Origin: Sipunculus nudus
Taxonomy: Eukaryota > Annelida > Sipuncula > Golfingiida > Sipunculidae
Reading direction: 5' to 3'
Length of the DNA: 64,000 nt
Assembly: GCA_026874595.1 (NCBI GenBank)
Contig: CM049318.1
Span: 30,908,956 to 30,972,955 of the forward strand
This document shows positions 28,933 to 44,255 of this stretch, in pieces. Position 1 is the first letter of the stretch. Every line of letters starts with the position of its first letter. Below the pieces are notes generated by a model. It had not been told where the DNA came from. It did not search any database and was given only the letters and a program-made list of their open reading frames with translations. The position numbers were made by a program, and so were the translations under genes.

Positions 28933-28992
<60 letters not shown>

Positions 28993-29257
28993 GTGCTAAA
29001 ATAAAAATAATCTGTTCATGTTTAAAATGTTGATTTGCCACAGTTAACATGACTGAATATTAATCTTGATATCAAGAATAAACACCTTTCATTAATGCAC
29101 CATACCTTGTGCCGCTATAAATGCCTTTGGACTTCTGAAGCCCTATAATAAAAAGAAAACAAGTATTTCTACATCTCCGTTACACAAATATATCAATACT
29201 GCTGTCTGTTATAGGTAATATCCATCTTGATGATATATTTTGCAAAGCCATACACGT

Positions 29258-29323
<66 letters not shown>

Positions 29324-31888
29324 TAAGTTAGCAGTTTATCATGAAGAACTTACATTTATGAAATTAGCGTTGACATATTGGGAGAGTGGAGTTTCGCCTT
29401 CGATATGCACCCGACTGTGGTCATCTTAAGAAACAAGAAAGGCATACTCATTGTCATTATCAATCACAATTTAAGGAAACCTAACGTTAACTTTAAACCA
29501 AGATCAATAAGAGATATTCCTATGCTTAACTGCACATACAATCCAGATATTTTTTGGAAGCCAGTTTTAACAGGAAGTCATAACAGGATAAAATTGTATC
29601 CTTTTGAAGGGCAACAGCTTGTCCATTTTTCCGTTTTGCACTATTTAACAGGAAGTGATACAAAAGAAAATCTGAGGATTTGACCTTTAAGCGTAAAATA
29701 ATTGATAAATTACCTCACCATTTAACTTACAGTAAAAATAAATAAATATTACTGCATAAAATTTGAGGTTAACGTTTAATCTAGTAAATATTTAAAAGAT
29801 AAGTATATATGTCATTATTATAACGTGATAAATGTTTTCGTATATACAAGGGACACTTACATGCGATGATATTCTTGAATCTGTTTTTGAAAGAAGCTTC
29901 CGGCATACTACCAATCACACACGGTGAACACAACCCCGCAGGCAGGGACTACATGAATACCAGACAAACATCACCTAAGTATATTTATACTGAATTAAAC
30001 ACCTTTATCTTCATTACTAATGATAACACTTAAAGTGGCCATAACATTGATGTCGCCAAACTTCAGTAATGGTGTTTTTTTGCATGACAATCCCATAAAT
30101 ATGATTATTTATCATTTCCATGAAAGTGTGAATAATCTTTAGAAACCTCATATTCTTCTTGAAATCCCTTTACACTCTGTTTCATTTCCATGACATGTCC
30201 CGGGAAGTCAGCCACACATGTTCTTGTACTCAGAGAAGTGTGTTCGTCTTCGTATGCTGGACTCTCTATGCCACTGCATACATCTTGTTCTAATGCACTA
30301 TTTTTGCGTCGCCTGTTCGGGTTCTCTCTCCCATGATTCGTTTTAGAAAACAAAAGACCTGGAATACATAAACATATAGTCAATATTACGATAGCTATTT
30401 ATATATAAATCCAGGGTTAATTATTTAATTCCGTATGCCTCTAAACTCGTTTTATAGGAATATAATAAATTAATGTCATCTTGAATATTTGTGTGAAAAT
30501 ATGCAATGGAATTTCAGATATGTTAGATACAGCAACACAATATATACATTAATATAATATGTATATAATTAGGTTCAGATTCTTCCTTTAAATAAAAAGC
30601 TTGGTCTTTACACAGTTAATTGAAGTTAGTAGAATACAATAATTTACCAAATGATATGGGCTTATTCCTTCCATTCGGCCCTTTCTTTGATCTTCTCCTG
30701 TAAGCAACAGTAAATATGTCCATTAATCAATTGTCTTGAAACTTTATTTACCCAATTAATTTCAAATGTGATAAATCTAGTAGATAAAAACCAATTCCTT
30801 ACCTCATAAAGAGCAATATACTTGCCACAGCGGCAATCAGTAGAAGTATGACAGGAATTCCAACTCCTAGTCCTGTCACCAAAGCAGACGCTGAACTCTG
30901 ATATACTAAAACAAAAAATAACATGGTACATTGCCAATTGTGTTTAAACAAGGTTTAAATGTAATGCAACGTTAGTGTGAAAGTGTGATGGAATAATGAA
31001 TAGATAAAATCTCTGATAATTTATCTTTTTAGTAATTTAACTTTTGTGGTAGATTAATACAACGTATAGTAGCCGTTCTATTTAATGTTGACATACTCAT
31101 TTACACACACTTTCACACAACCCTAGAGTAACAATCATAAAAATGTCCCTTGGAGATGCAGAATAAAGGTGCTAGAAAAGCCAAGGGCCACAATGTACGG
31201 ATCATGACATTCGACGCAAGGTAACTGCCTTAATAGTTACTTTACCTGCTCCTCCGTGTGTTATATCACATCTGCATCATGATCAACCAGAATTTTCCTC
31301 AAACAGACGTGTTAAATCTGATTTAAGCAATCAGATTGGCTAGGTCGAGCTTTTCTTATTTATTTTTCTCTCCTTGGGCAAATTAATCTAATGTTCTGAA
31401 TGTGCATTCAAGCAACAGTGGGAGTCAAATGCTGATTGTTTTTTTTTGTTTTGTTTTGCTTTAGAAACAGCCCTTTCATTCCAGAGGTAGTTCACAATGT
31501 GATCCCAATGTTCCTTTCTGCTTTTTGCGGAATAGTTCATCAATCAATCGTCCCAAGAAGCATGTTAAAATGTTTGTAGCCCTCGGTTGTTCTTTGAAGG
31601 CGGTTTGCGACAACATCCACTTTTTTCGGTAATTCCCTCGTGAGTTTCCACCTTGGGCCTATCAACTTTAAAGATAATCTATGACTTTGATCACTTCCAT
31701 ACCTGTTAGTTTAACAGCCAATCATTTCATCTATATCCCCTTCTCTGTGATGCCTTCTCTGTCTTTACCTTCAGTTGGTCTGACATTTTCGTTCGGCTAT
31801 CATTGTTTATTCTGATATCCTCTTCAATGGCATGACGGGTAGAAGGCGCTCTCGGTGAGCCCTAGCTGTCATGTAGTCAATCATAACA

Positions 31889-31952
<64 letters not shown>

Positions 31953-34900
31953 ATATATCAGCTTAGTATATGTGGGCTTGCGTCATAGAATAATAATCTT
32001 AAAATGAGGCCTTTTATATATCACCTCATAAAGATGGGATAATATTTGTACTGATCATAAATCGAATTTAGACGATACCAATTATGGTATAAGAATATAT
32101 ATTACTGCAGATTTTACCACTGATAACTTATCGTGTAATCATCTTTGGATGCGTAATCAAATATTGACAGGGGAATCTATATTTAAGCTAGTATTTGTCG
32201 AAATATAAGCGTGGTTGAATAATTTTTGTTTAATGATAACAATGACTAGCCAGAAAAAGTATTTATCATTTTTTTATCATAAATTTCTTGCATTTTGGAT
32301 ATATAATAAAATCTCACAATAATTATCCGATTGTTAACAATAATTCTTCTTCTTTAAAAGTGAAACTCTTATGGCTCTTCATGTTTTATTAGTTACACGT
32401 AATATAATAAGCTTTTAATAAACTTCACCTAATATAATATTATTATGACTTTAAACAGAAGACATTCAGTCCACATCTTAGGTTAACGGATGAATGTATT
32501 TATTAAAGAACTCATGAGTACATGAATACGCGGAACTCGTGCTCCAGTACTGTCATAAAATAGCTACGATACTTGAACTTGTACCCGAGTACTTTATAAG
32601 TACTGAATACTCGTACTCGAGTACTTTCATTGTACTCGGACCCAACTCTGGCATAGTTTCTCATATGGCGTAATATTATCCCTTCATTGTTCAGACCATG
32701 TTTGTACGTTTGATCAGACAACATCTTGTTTTAAAAAAGGCAATCATAAATTTGGGAGGCTTATGATAATATTAGTTTGTGGAAATTGATTAAAAAGGTC
32801 AAAATGGCACACTCTATAATACTTATTGATATTATCTCGCATAGCTGGTTTTCTAAAATATTAGAGCTGCCACAACTTTCGAGGATAAATCATGGGTTGT
32901 AAGTTGAAGACCAATTATGTGGCCGCATCTCGTTGCTATTTGAATACGATAACAATATCATCGTCAATTCTCATTTGCAATATGCCTTAACATGCTGCGT
33001 TTAAGGAATGGTAAATTAACAGGGTTTTTTTTCTAATAAAACTTGCATATATTTGAGTACATTTTTAATAAAACAAGGCGTTTTTATCATGTTGCTGTCA
33101 ACACCTGCAGTCATTCTATTAATATATGATAATAGACGACATTTTATGAAATGGAGCCTAACACAAACATGAAAAAAAAAACACGAGTAAAAAGAACAAT
33201 AAAATACAATTTCACATATTATATTATTATTGCGTGAATGCAAATGTATTGGCAGGAAGTTTGTACACAAATATGTACTGCTATTTTTCAGTTGAGATAA
33301 AATGTGTACAAGATAAGGTGAAAAAATTCCCAGTTTTAGCAGCTAACAGGTACATGGCTTTACGCGGTAGAATGTACCTAATACATAAAACGATTAAATG
33401 TCATGTAACTAGCCTCTTCCTTGGTAATGCCTGTTGAGTGAGAAAAATATCTTATGTTAAAAATTAGATAATCATTATCATGAATAACTGACCGCTTTCA
33501 CACTTTGGTGGTTGCCACCCTATTTCACAGGAACACTCTCCGGTCAGTCGATCACATGGGATTGATGAACATCCATTACCACAGATCTCTGTGCAATTCC
33601 GCAGATAATGAGAATCAAAGCACTGGCAAGTTCCGTCCGTGTTGTTACAATGACCATTTCGACACCCATCGCTGCATTTTTGACCACAATCCTGTCCGAA
33701 CTTGCCTTTCTCACAGACTGTAAAAGGTTATAAACATCACAAGTTTGTTTGCATACATGTTTTAAAGTAATGTTTTGTTTGGGCCTGGTAAATTTTCTTT
33801 GTAAGCCACGTAAGGTCTGAGCAGAATAGATCAATAAAAATTATGTTAAAAACAATCTTCAACGTACTTTTGTGACACATGGGTGGTTGAAATCCTATTT
33901 CGCAAGAGCACTCCCCCGTTAGCCGATCACACGGCAATAATGAACATCCGCTACCACATACCCCGGTACAGTTATCCAGGTAATGAGAATCAAGGCACCG
34001 GCAAGTCCCGTCCACGTTATCACATGTACCATTCCAACACCCATCGCTGCATGTCGCATTGCAGTCACGTCCAAACCTACCATTCTCACAGACTGCAAGG
34101 GAATAAAATGTTTACTGTTGTGCATATGTTGCTGATGTGAATTTCCTTGGTATTTAACAGTCGTGATTTCTTTAAATAACTCAACTCACATAATAGCCTT
34201 TCCCTAAGCAATATTGATTTGGTATCAATGGATTTTGGAGAAAGTGGCCATCACATACATAGTCTCAAAAAGCATGCTTTGCAAAATAATGTATGGGTAT
34301 GTAGCGCTTGATGTTTCTCTCATCGCCATTTCGAAGACAATTTGGAAAAAAAATTAATAAGGCATCCGAATGTTCAACATCAACACTGCGTTAGTTCATA
34401 GGTTGAGTTTGCTATCGTTATAATGCAATTTTGTGTGGACTTAAAAACTTTAGAGTGTTAAAGATGTTCTAAAGGATAACAAAAAAGGGATTAAAACCTG
34501 ATGCATATTTCAATGTTAGGAACTCTGAGATTTTTTAGGTAGATGCTTTGCTAAAATGTAACAATATATATTTTTTTAGAAAGATGTTTGTTAGAAGAGA
34601 TTTTACAACCAATATATTTAATCATTATTGACTTAATATAATAATTATAGAATGAACATTCAGGTCTACAGTACCACATCTTACTGTTTTTTTTTTCATG
34701 GCAAAAGGTTAAAATTTGGATTAAACTACTAAATATCTTATTTTTGTTAATTATTTAAAATGTTTATTATTTCGGTATATTTCATAGATAATGGGCTTTT
34801 CCTGTAAATAAAACTTACAAACTTACAGGTAAAATGTGGTTGAATATTATCATCAACTTTGTCTGAAACAAATGTGGTATTTTAGGGAAACATTATCCAG

Positions 34901-37900
34901 CCATTTTAGTCACACGGCCACGAGAAGCATCCGGATCTCCGGTTAATGAGAATCGAGACACTGGCAAGTTGCGTCCACTTTGTTACATTGACCATTTCGA
35001 CAACCAATGATGCATGTCTTTAACAGTATTGTCCGAACATATCCTTCTCACAAACTGTGAAGGAGTTGAATCTGATTTATTTCAATTTGTAAATATTGCA
35101 TTGCATGTTTTCATACACTTTTGTTCAACCAAACCGCGCTAATAAGCTGCAAGGAAACATTTAACAGAAAAAGGCCTAATGACACCCTTCTTCAGCGGCC
35201 ACCTAAAAAATCCGACCTTTTTTACGCTCCCGATTCTTTATATTTCTTTATGTAATACCTCGCTTAGACGACCACCTGCAAAATACGACCACATTTTCGA
35301 GGCCCTTATGTATTTTCGATGCTTTACTGTACTTTAAATGTCTACCCCATCATTATCCTAGTTACCAGTTAGCATACCTATATATATATATGTTCCTATT
35401 CACCGGATTATACTAATCTAATCGTGTGTTACGTACCCTTGCAGCTTGCACACTGCAAATATTTTTATAACGTACTTTTAACTTCTTGAATGGCAAGTTT
35501 TTGTAAACGGGATGGATCGGGCAGACATAAGCGAATATCATGTCTCTGCAGCCAAACGTATTACTGAATAAACTCGATTTCTTTTTGTTTCTGCTAACGT
35601 TCTGGAAGATTTTTATGAAAACTGTTTCCTTCTCATAGATCAATATACGGCTAATATATCGGTAACTAAGGCCTAGTCGTCTTACAGCACCAAAACATTA
35701 TTTACACATAAGAAAAGATTATACATGTATCTTCACGCTTCACAAAATATTGCTGTGGCCAATAGTTTTATCCCTACCAATCTTCTTATAACTGCTTGGA
35801 AATAAACCTAGTCAATCATGTTTTATGGCCCATCCCCAGGCACTTTAAGTCACATATCCGATGATGTGAACAAACGTAAAAAAATGAAGGAAGGGGAGAT
35901 CAATACATATTCCAACCCAAACTTCATTGAAGAATAATCTAACAATTCAAGTAGGAAAGCCCTCATCTCTGAAGAAAATAGCGTGCAATCTAGTTAACGA
36001 TAGTTATTAAAAGTAAGGAAGAGGGTGTTTCCTTTTATAAATACTCCTTATATTTAGTTTTTCTACCCAAAACGGTTTACAAGCTGCTCAGATGATAATG
36101 TTCTAAACAAACTAACCTTTTACACAAGTAGGTGGTTGGAAACCCGGTTTGCATGAACAGTGTCCAAGTATTTTGTCACAGGAGGTGGGAGTAACGCACT
36201 TGTCTGAACACCTGTGTTCACATCGTGTGCCATACCAACCATCTATACACTGGCACGACCCGTTCACTTTATCACAAGTGTCTTCACAGGCAAAAGAACA
36301 TCGAGCACAACCGATTCCCCATCTCCCATTTGGGCATTCTGCGAAAATATGAGAAGATATTCAATTACTAAAAAAATAAACCTAAAGTGTTTTTTTTTTC
36401 TTCTGAAATTTCATTAATATGCTAATCCGATAGCATAAGAACATCATTAATACGATAATGTAAAAGCAGGCTTAAGCGCTCGTTCTGTGGCTCATCAAAC
36501 TAAAGGCAAATTAAGACACGAAAATGTACGTTCAGATTGCGTCCCTTCCTCGTTCAGTATGTAGAGCAGGATTTACCTTCAAACACGATTAACATGATTT
36601 ATAGGGAACGGTTGACGACACAGATATCAATTACCAATAAACTGGTAAATCTTTGAAGAATTAAATTATAAATATCAACTAATAATACATTTTATTGGAA
36701 TTATCTTTAAATTAGGTTGAGGCTATCAGCAGAGTTGTAGATGTAATTTTACTTTACACAGACCTGAAGTTTACATTTGTGTTCCTTTATAAAAAAAATA
36801 AATAATTTCAAAGGGCAAACGAAGGATCATTTTCCAGTTTTTATTTTCGCAGGTATGATTTTGTAAAAGAGATACAATGAAATGGTTCTAAAATGAGAGC
36901 GATTGCCGACCTGTAGGATCCAAAAACTCCCATTTCCCTGGCATTCGGGAAAATGTCCATATTCCAACACCCTTTACTTCATGCGGATTTTCGAACGTAT
37001 GATGAATGAAGCGGTCTTCTCCTTTTGAAACCAAATAAAAATTAAGAATTTTGTCTTTTTTTTCAAAAAGAGATGTCTCCCTGACTAAACACAATTAAAA
37101 TTTGTTCTGACTTTGTAATCATACCAATTCCCCATGACTCATAGCAGAACATTTTCTAAATCTTGAAAGTAAACCATCGTGTACATTTTTAGTTATTATA
37201 ATTAAGAATTCCAAATTAGATTGTATAGCTAAAGCGCTGCGGACGATCCTTACGAAATTTAGTTTTAGGGTTATAATCTAAAGACTAGCTTATTACATTA
37301 ATACAAATGTGTTCCAATTTAATTGGTTTACATTCTTAAATTTTTAATTAATTTTTAACAAATATGAGATAGGTATATCTAAATTAAGTAAATCTATATT
37401 ATCAAGAAATGCAGGAGCAGCCTTTCGGATATAGTGATTCAATGTAAATTTATAATTCTGTGTTTGACTACTATTTCAGCTAATGTACAAACGACAACAT
37501 AAAAACAGCCTCACAAGTATATTGGAAAATGAATTATAGGATAAAACACTGGCTTTAACTATAACGAAATCACTTTTAAGTTCTAAAACAATAAAAAATT
37601 AAGCAATTAGTTTTAATTAAAATTCTCTCGAGACTCCAGTATAAACGTATGTTAGAGTGAAGTATGACTCACCAAGCGATCTACCCCTGCCAACCTGAAT
37701 TCGACCCAAGTCGAATAATATCCAGAATGGCCTAGACTCCTCACATTTTAAAAGGTCTGATACGGATTGTATAGTTGAAACTGAATCTTCTGTACTGCGA
37801 ATGACCGCTTTCGTGTTATTATCTCCTCCAATAATGACTTCGTACGTTAATGTCTGTATGGATCCTAGTTCCTGCGATAGGGCTAAATGAGCTCCTTCGC

Positions 37901-40900
37901 AGGCCATTATATTAAAGATGAAAACCTTGTTTGCTGAAGAGGTAAACCAGGCTAGGTCAGAGGTGCCCCATGCCGGTGTGTTGATTACTGTTCTCCCGAC
38001 TGAAATATGTTATATTGAATAATGCTATATGTATACGGTTCATATCATCATTAAAATTCATAATTCTATTTTTGGTGAAATAGAGATGAAAGAAGATTCA
38101 ACGTGTAACATAAGAAATATTGATAAAATATTTTTTCCTCTTACAAAGATATACATATATTACAAAGTAACACCTACTTGCTTCTTGTGAAAATTCCCAT
38201 ATTCCATCACTGCGATATCCGGTCGATATTGAAATAATTGCTACGTCTCTAGGATAAGGATCTACCCAGTAAAGTAATCTGAAAAGGAAATTATAAAACC
38301 TTAATTGATTCCTTCTTAAATTAACACATTCACTGCCAAGCCCATGTTCACCCCCAGTGCCAGGGCCATACACAGGGACCCCAGCAGCCCCGAGAGCTGT
38401 AGTGGTACCAAGACTAGGTGCTAATTACCTGATAAGAAGGTGTGACCTCGGATAACAAAGGGGCAATAAAACTTGGGGAAGGTGTGAAGTTGGGCACTGA
38501 GCCACATGACCGCGATAGTAGTCAAGGCATGGCTCCGGTGGACTGGTCTCATAACGTCTACGGTGACACCAGCATAAAGCTAACAACTGATTCAAATAAA
38601 GATCTATATTTGTAAATGATGAACTAATTGAAAATGTGAATTTTGGCGCGAATGCTGATCTGGGAAGAGTCAAATGACTAAGAGGTACTGACGAATATAG
38701 GCCGATGTCTGACCAAAATAAATTTTATACAATTTTAGTATAAACACAAAATCGGCCAACAGATTTAGAATAGCTCAGTGGTTAGAAAAGGTGGTACGTA
38801 AGTGTGACACGGGTAACAGTGTGAGTTCGAACCCACGCGAACCTTTTTTTTTTTACAAAAATGTAATTTTGGTGCTCAAACATACATTTTTACACTTTCA
38901 TAATGAAAACAGCGATTTTACCAATGAATATAATTATATAAAAAAATATAATTTAACTTTAAACATGTAATTTTCAAACATAGTCATAGACAGTTTATAT
39001 ACCGACATGCTTGAGCCTTGACGCGCAGTTGACCTCGTCATTCTAACAGTCACACGTAACACGGAGATTATTTCAGTTTTGCAATTTACGAGCACCTGTT
39101 TGTGAAGTTACTAATATATATATATATATCTATATATTAGTAAATAAGGGACAAGAAATAAGCCAAAAGAATCATTTGCAGCCGCGTTCTGATTACACTG
39201 CCGAACTGTGTGTCAATCACGGGCACGCGCCCATTGTTGTTGATTGCGCAATACCCTGTCCTCGCGGGGCAATAAACCTGAACGACCTCACGCCTCGCTA
39301 TCTTGAGTTCACATCTAAGGTGCGATCTATTACACCTCGGCCTCCCAACCGGGTTTGTCGTAAATAAGTGGCCAAAACTTGTTCTAATATAAAACTAGCT
39401 AAATATTTTTACGATCCTTCTTTTCGTTTAATTCAAAGTATTATTCTTACAAGGAATCGACTTCAATCTGAAGCGCGTCGTAAAGTTATTTCACGGCAAT
39501 GGACCGGAGCCGTGGATTTTGTCACCATCTACACATCTTTCCTGCTTTCGAATGATGCAGCGCACTGTTGAATAATAAATAATTCATTTTCATACTGCGA
39601 GACTATTTTATCAATGTACTACTACTCATCTGCAAAGAATTTATTGAAAATTTATGAGAATTCCTGCCGAAAATGGATTATAAATAAATAACGTGTATAC
39701 ACGTGCTTGGCACTGGGGGAATCAAATTAAACGACGTGTATACACGTCATTGGCAGCGAATGTGTTAACAGGACGTACAAACCAACTACCCGTTGGTTAT
39801 TGGACGTTACAGGATAGTCTTTTCAAATAATCACCTGTCCATTCCAACCCCATTTCCACTTCCCAATTCAATAGATCCATTGGGCCATTGTACCCCAAAA
39901 GCCCTCAGGCTAGCTTGGTCTAAAACTCCCTTTGTTTCTTTTGAATCTCTCACTTGTCCTTCGTTGCGTAGCACGGATCGCGTGTTGGCCCATCCACCAA
40001 TTACGATCTAAATAAATACGAATATCCTATTAGGTCTACCAGAAAGGATATTGTGTGCAGAAAAAAATAAACATATACCGACAATGATATATACCTTATA
40101 TATACGTGTGTCCCCGACTGCTGCTGAATGTGTTATCAATAAATAAACATACATACATACATAGATACACACATGTATATACATATGCGTTTATATAATA
40201 TAATATAATAAAATATTATTTGAATGAAAGACGGAACGAACTTATGGGGAAACGGGTTGGTGAAAAATTATCTACAAGTATAGTATTTGTTACATTAAGA
40301 TTCAGAATTAAGATTTTCTCTTTAATATTGTTAATCCTTTATATTTCGGATATTTGTTAAGAACAAGCGTATATGTTTATTTAAATAAATATAAACGGTT
40401 AAATGTATCGATAAATGAAAGCATCATATTATAAATTGCAAACAAAACTTGTTTATAAATAAATCACGTACCTCATAGTGATCATCTGTGTATATGTTCG
40501 AGTCTTTAAACAGTCCTATATGAGCGTCGTTCTTGGCTTGGACCCTAAAGACAATGGATGTTCCTCTTGGTTCTATTTGAAGTTGACGGTAAGATTTTTC
40601 GATTCCTGTTTTCATTCTTACAAATCCTGTTAACAAAACGAGATGTCGTTTAAATGACATCGCGAAAGGCGCACAGTCTCTAAATGATTGACCCATTACC
40701 ACTTTGTTATGAAATTTGTTCTCATACATAACAATAAATGTATGTAAAAAATTTCCAGATATGACCATATACCATTTGGTGTTTCTTAGGTATATCTTGA
40801 GATTTTTAGTATAGCTTATTTCGAGAAATGTGTTGTGCTTATCCTGCAGTTTGCCTGTCCATCATATTTCAGCGTACTGTCACATTTCAAACCTTGTTCA

Positions 40901-43900
40901 ATCAGTTATTGGTAGCCCTCTCCTGATATAAATACATACACTAAATAAAAATGTTAATCATAGGGAAAAAAACATAAATCATTTTACAACACCTGTTATA
41001 AATAGATTAAACACCATCCTTAAAACTATCTAGGGATATACCCTTACCTTGAGGGGGATGTTTAATCGATCCGTCATTAGTTTAACCGTTTGGCCACTGA
41101 TCAAATGCTAAATATATATCAAATAGATATCTAACTACTGTCCTCATCTTGACATGTAAGCAAATGTTAAATAAACCACCAACAAATAAACACACACATT
41201 TATCCAAAACTTTTTGAATGTTATCACTTATTTCAAAAGTTGTCCCGCGAAGATCCAGGTGTAGGGTAAAACATAAATATTTTGTAAAAAGAGGGCAATC
41301 ACAGAACGCATGCCTAATATTATACCTCTATCCACATCGTGTCCCGACATTCAACTTTTATTCACTTAAATTCATGAAAAGATCAGAGGATATTTGTACC
41401 ATTTTACCTGTACCTATAACATATAACACATTTTTTTCATATTTTGAAAGAAACACCTATTGCCAAACCCACCACATGAGTTTGATTAAATATATATTAT
41501 TATATATAATATTTTTAGCTGAGCTGAATGATCATCATCTAAGCTATAACAATCTTCCTGTGTCTGTCGTCTATCTAACCGCCCGGCCATCCAGCTGTCC
41601 GTTAACATGGCACAAATCGTAACCACTTGACCTAGAAACTTGATATCAAGCGAGGTTCACTCCAAATCGTTATGAAAATGTAAAATGTGGTGTCTGTTGC
41701 CCATATCCTCCGAGCTACTGCAGTCTAAAGTACCCCCTAAAATGATTGAACATTTGATACAAAAGCTCGAAAATATGAATAACTGTTGCACTGTTCGCCA
41801 TTGATCTTTGCATGTTTATGGATCATGGAATATTTCATCAGTTTCTGCATTCTGGTCTCACCACCTGGATTTTTTTTTTTTATTTTATGCCTTTTTCTCT
41901 ACTCGTGAGACCTTCAAAGGTGGGGTCATATATTAACAGGGCACAATCGTTACTACTAGACCTAGGAACTTGTGACTTTAAATTCAGGGAGGTCCATGAC
42001 AAATCTCATCTGTCATCTGTTCACGGGGAACAAATGGTACCCATTGGATCTAGAAACTTCTTATTGTTCATCCAGAGAGTCTTTGAAAAATCTCCTTGGA
42101 AATCTGAAATTAGGCCTGTGTTACCCATAAGGGTTCCGCAAAGAATGTTGACATCGACTAAGGCTAACGAGTCGGTTTAGCCTACGGACTTACACATCTT
42201 GTCATTCAGAATGTAATGACTAATAGAATACTTCAACAAATACTACTGTGAGTATGTCCTAATACCCGTAGATACAAATTGAACAGAAGACGGTCACGGA
42301 GTGGAAAGAGAGGAGGAAAGCCCAAACCCAAGTTCAACCATAGTTACAGTACATCATGAAAACTTGATACAAATAAACACTTTCATTGACAAACCAGTCA
42401 AAAACTTCTATAGGAAACTGAAAATCTCAACCATAAATGTGCGTTCAAACCATAATGAAAACTTGAAGTCTGTCTGGTTGAACAACGAATTTCACTGTCT
42501 GATCATATAGAAGTTATAGCATACCTGGATGCAGTTATGCCAAAATCCACAAGGTCTAAAGTAACCAGTCGGAAAGTAAACAATATTATATCAGATGAAT
42601 TTACTTCGGAGTTAGACAAATAGCAAGTGAAAAGTCAGCAAATAACGGAACCTTATCTCCCAGCATCTGTACATTCAAAAGAACTGAAGGACATTCTTGA
42701 TAAGTTAGCTCCAGCAAAAACCAATGTGGTAACAAAACGTCCACAATATCCATGGTTTACAGATGAGTCGGCTAATCTTAAAAGAGCTGTTAAATCTCAA
42801 GAAATACTATGGAGAAAGCATAACACGTCTGATAGATGGAACAATTATACTCACTTTAAAAATCCATACTCGAGACATTTGAAGAACAGTAAATGAAAAA
42901 TCATTTCACATCAAGTTCAATGATTCTAATGATTAACGGTAATTATATGCATTAGCTAATAACCTTACAGGACGTGTCAGTAAATTCCCATACCGACAGA
43001 TGAAGATTTAGGGAACCTACCAGATAGATTTGCAGACTTTTTTTTCCTGTCAAAAATCGAAAGGTTAAGAAACAGCTTAGAGCATACACCCACTTATAAA
43101 CCTGCAGCACGTAATGTGCAAGAACTATACAGTTTTGAAGGGATGTCTGAATCGGATATCTATAGGATTCTCTTGACCAAGAAAAGCAAAAGTTGTGAGC
43201 TTGAACCCTTGCCTGCAAAGGTGTTCAATAGATTTTCTCAATATATGACACCTATTTTCACACACATTGTCAACATCTCAATTAGAACTAGTATATATCC
43301 AGTGGAATGGAAAATATTAAATAGTTAAACCGTTACTAAAAAAAGGGATTAGACCCTATAGAGAAGAACTATAGACCGGTGAGCAACTTGCCAATAATCT
43401 CATACATCACTGAAAAGGCAGTTCTAAATCAGATGGTTAGACATTTTGACTAACATGCTCCACTCCCTAATTATCAGAGTGCGTACAGGCAAAATTATAG
43501 TTGTGAGAGTTCTCTTGGTTTCTGGAAAAGCAGCACATTATGACACTTTGCATCATGGATTTAAGTGCAGCTTTCAATCCGTGGACCATACTCTTCAATT
43601 AGAGGTATTGTGATTCCGATTTAGACTAACTGGAAATGCCAATATTTGGGTAGACAGCTATTTTCGTCCACGAGGAATAAGGTTGAAAGTTGCTAACCAT
43701 TATTTGTCAATATTCTCTTGCTGCAGAAAATCAAACCAGTGAACTGACTAAGACCATTCAAAACATTGAAACATGCTACTTGAGCATATTCGCAATATAG
43801 ACAGTCTACCGAAAATCAGTAAACTCTTAAGATGTACCTGTTTCAAGAAGCTGATGTAGCTTGAAATGGACTCAGATCGTCTTTCTTGATAAGCACTACA

Positions 43901-44220
43901 GAATATGTATTTATGTATACGTAGTGTTCGAGTTATGTAAAAGCTTAAAGTAGTAAAATTGATTAACAAGGGTGTATTAGCAGAATTGATAACGGCCTTG
44001 AACGAATATTTTAAAGCGTGATGTAATTATTTCTCTTAAGCTAATAAAACAGATCCATGACTAAACCAAAACGCAATCCTTTCGGAGGAATTTGCAAATA
44101 AATGTAATAATAAATGATAAAACTACATTGATTATACAATGAAACCTAATCATAATAATGATAATGATAATAATAAGGATATAAGGATAAAAAATCCTAA
44201 ACTATACCATAAATATTATG

Positions 44221-44255
<35 letters not shown>

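Larger units (their letters stand above)
38321..39768. mobile_element. piggyBac-like nonautonomous transposon in intron 3
   Basis: TTAA at both ends, followed by inverted ends CACATTC(A/G)CTGCCAA (14 of 15 match) and inner inverted words CCCCCAGTGCCA / tggcactggggg. TTAA target and such short ends are hallmarks of piggyBac elements. It makes up 1448 of the 1556 bases of intron 3. Inside are a tRNA-like block, a hairpin at 39.11 kb and one 63-codon frame; no DDD transposase core was recognised. Confidence 0.75.

Noticed and set aside
33505-34140. Plus-strand frames of 72 and 85 codons
   Set aside because: They are antisense shadows of EGF exons 8 and 9, where cysteine-rich sequence leaves few stops on the other strand.
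37617-37907. Start codon at MACEGAH for a separate small protein
   Set aside because: The Met is internal to the FAMeT B domain, which continues upstream in frame to an acceptor at 37999.
39176-39571. piggyBac transposase fragment
   Set aside because: Two adjacent frames of 63 and 67 codons lie inside the element, but I see none of the conserved transposase or Cys-rich C-terminal motifs.
40424-40768. 114-codon frame as a separate gene
   Set aside because: Its central part is exon 2 of the phosphatase, with good acceptor and donor; both ends are intron read-through.
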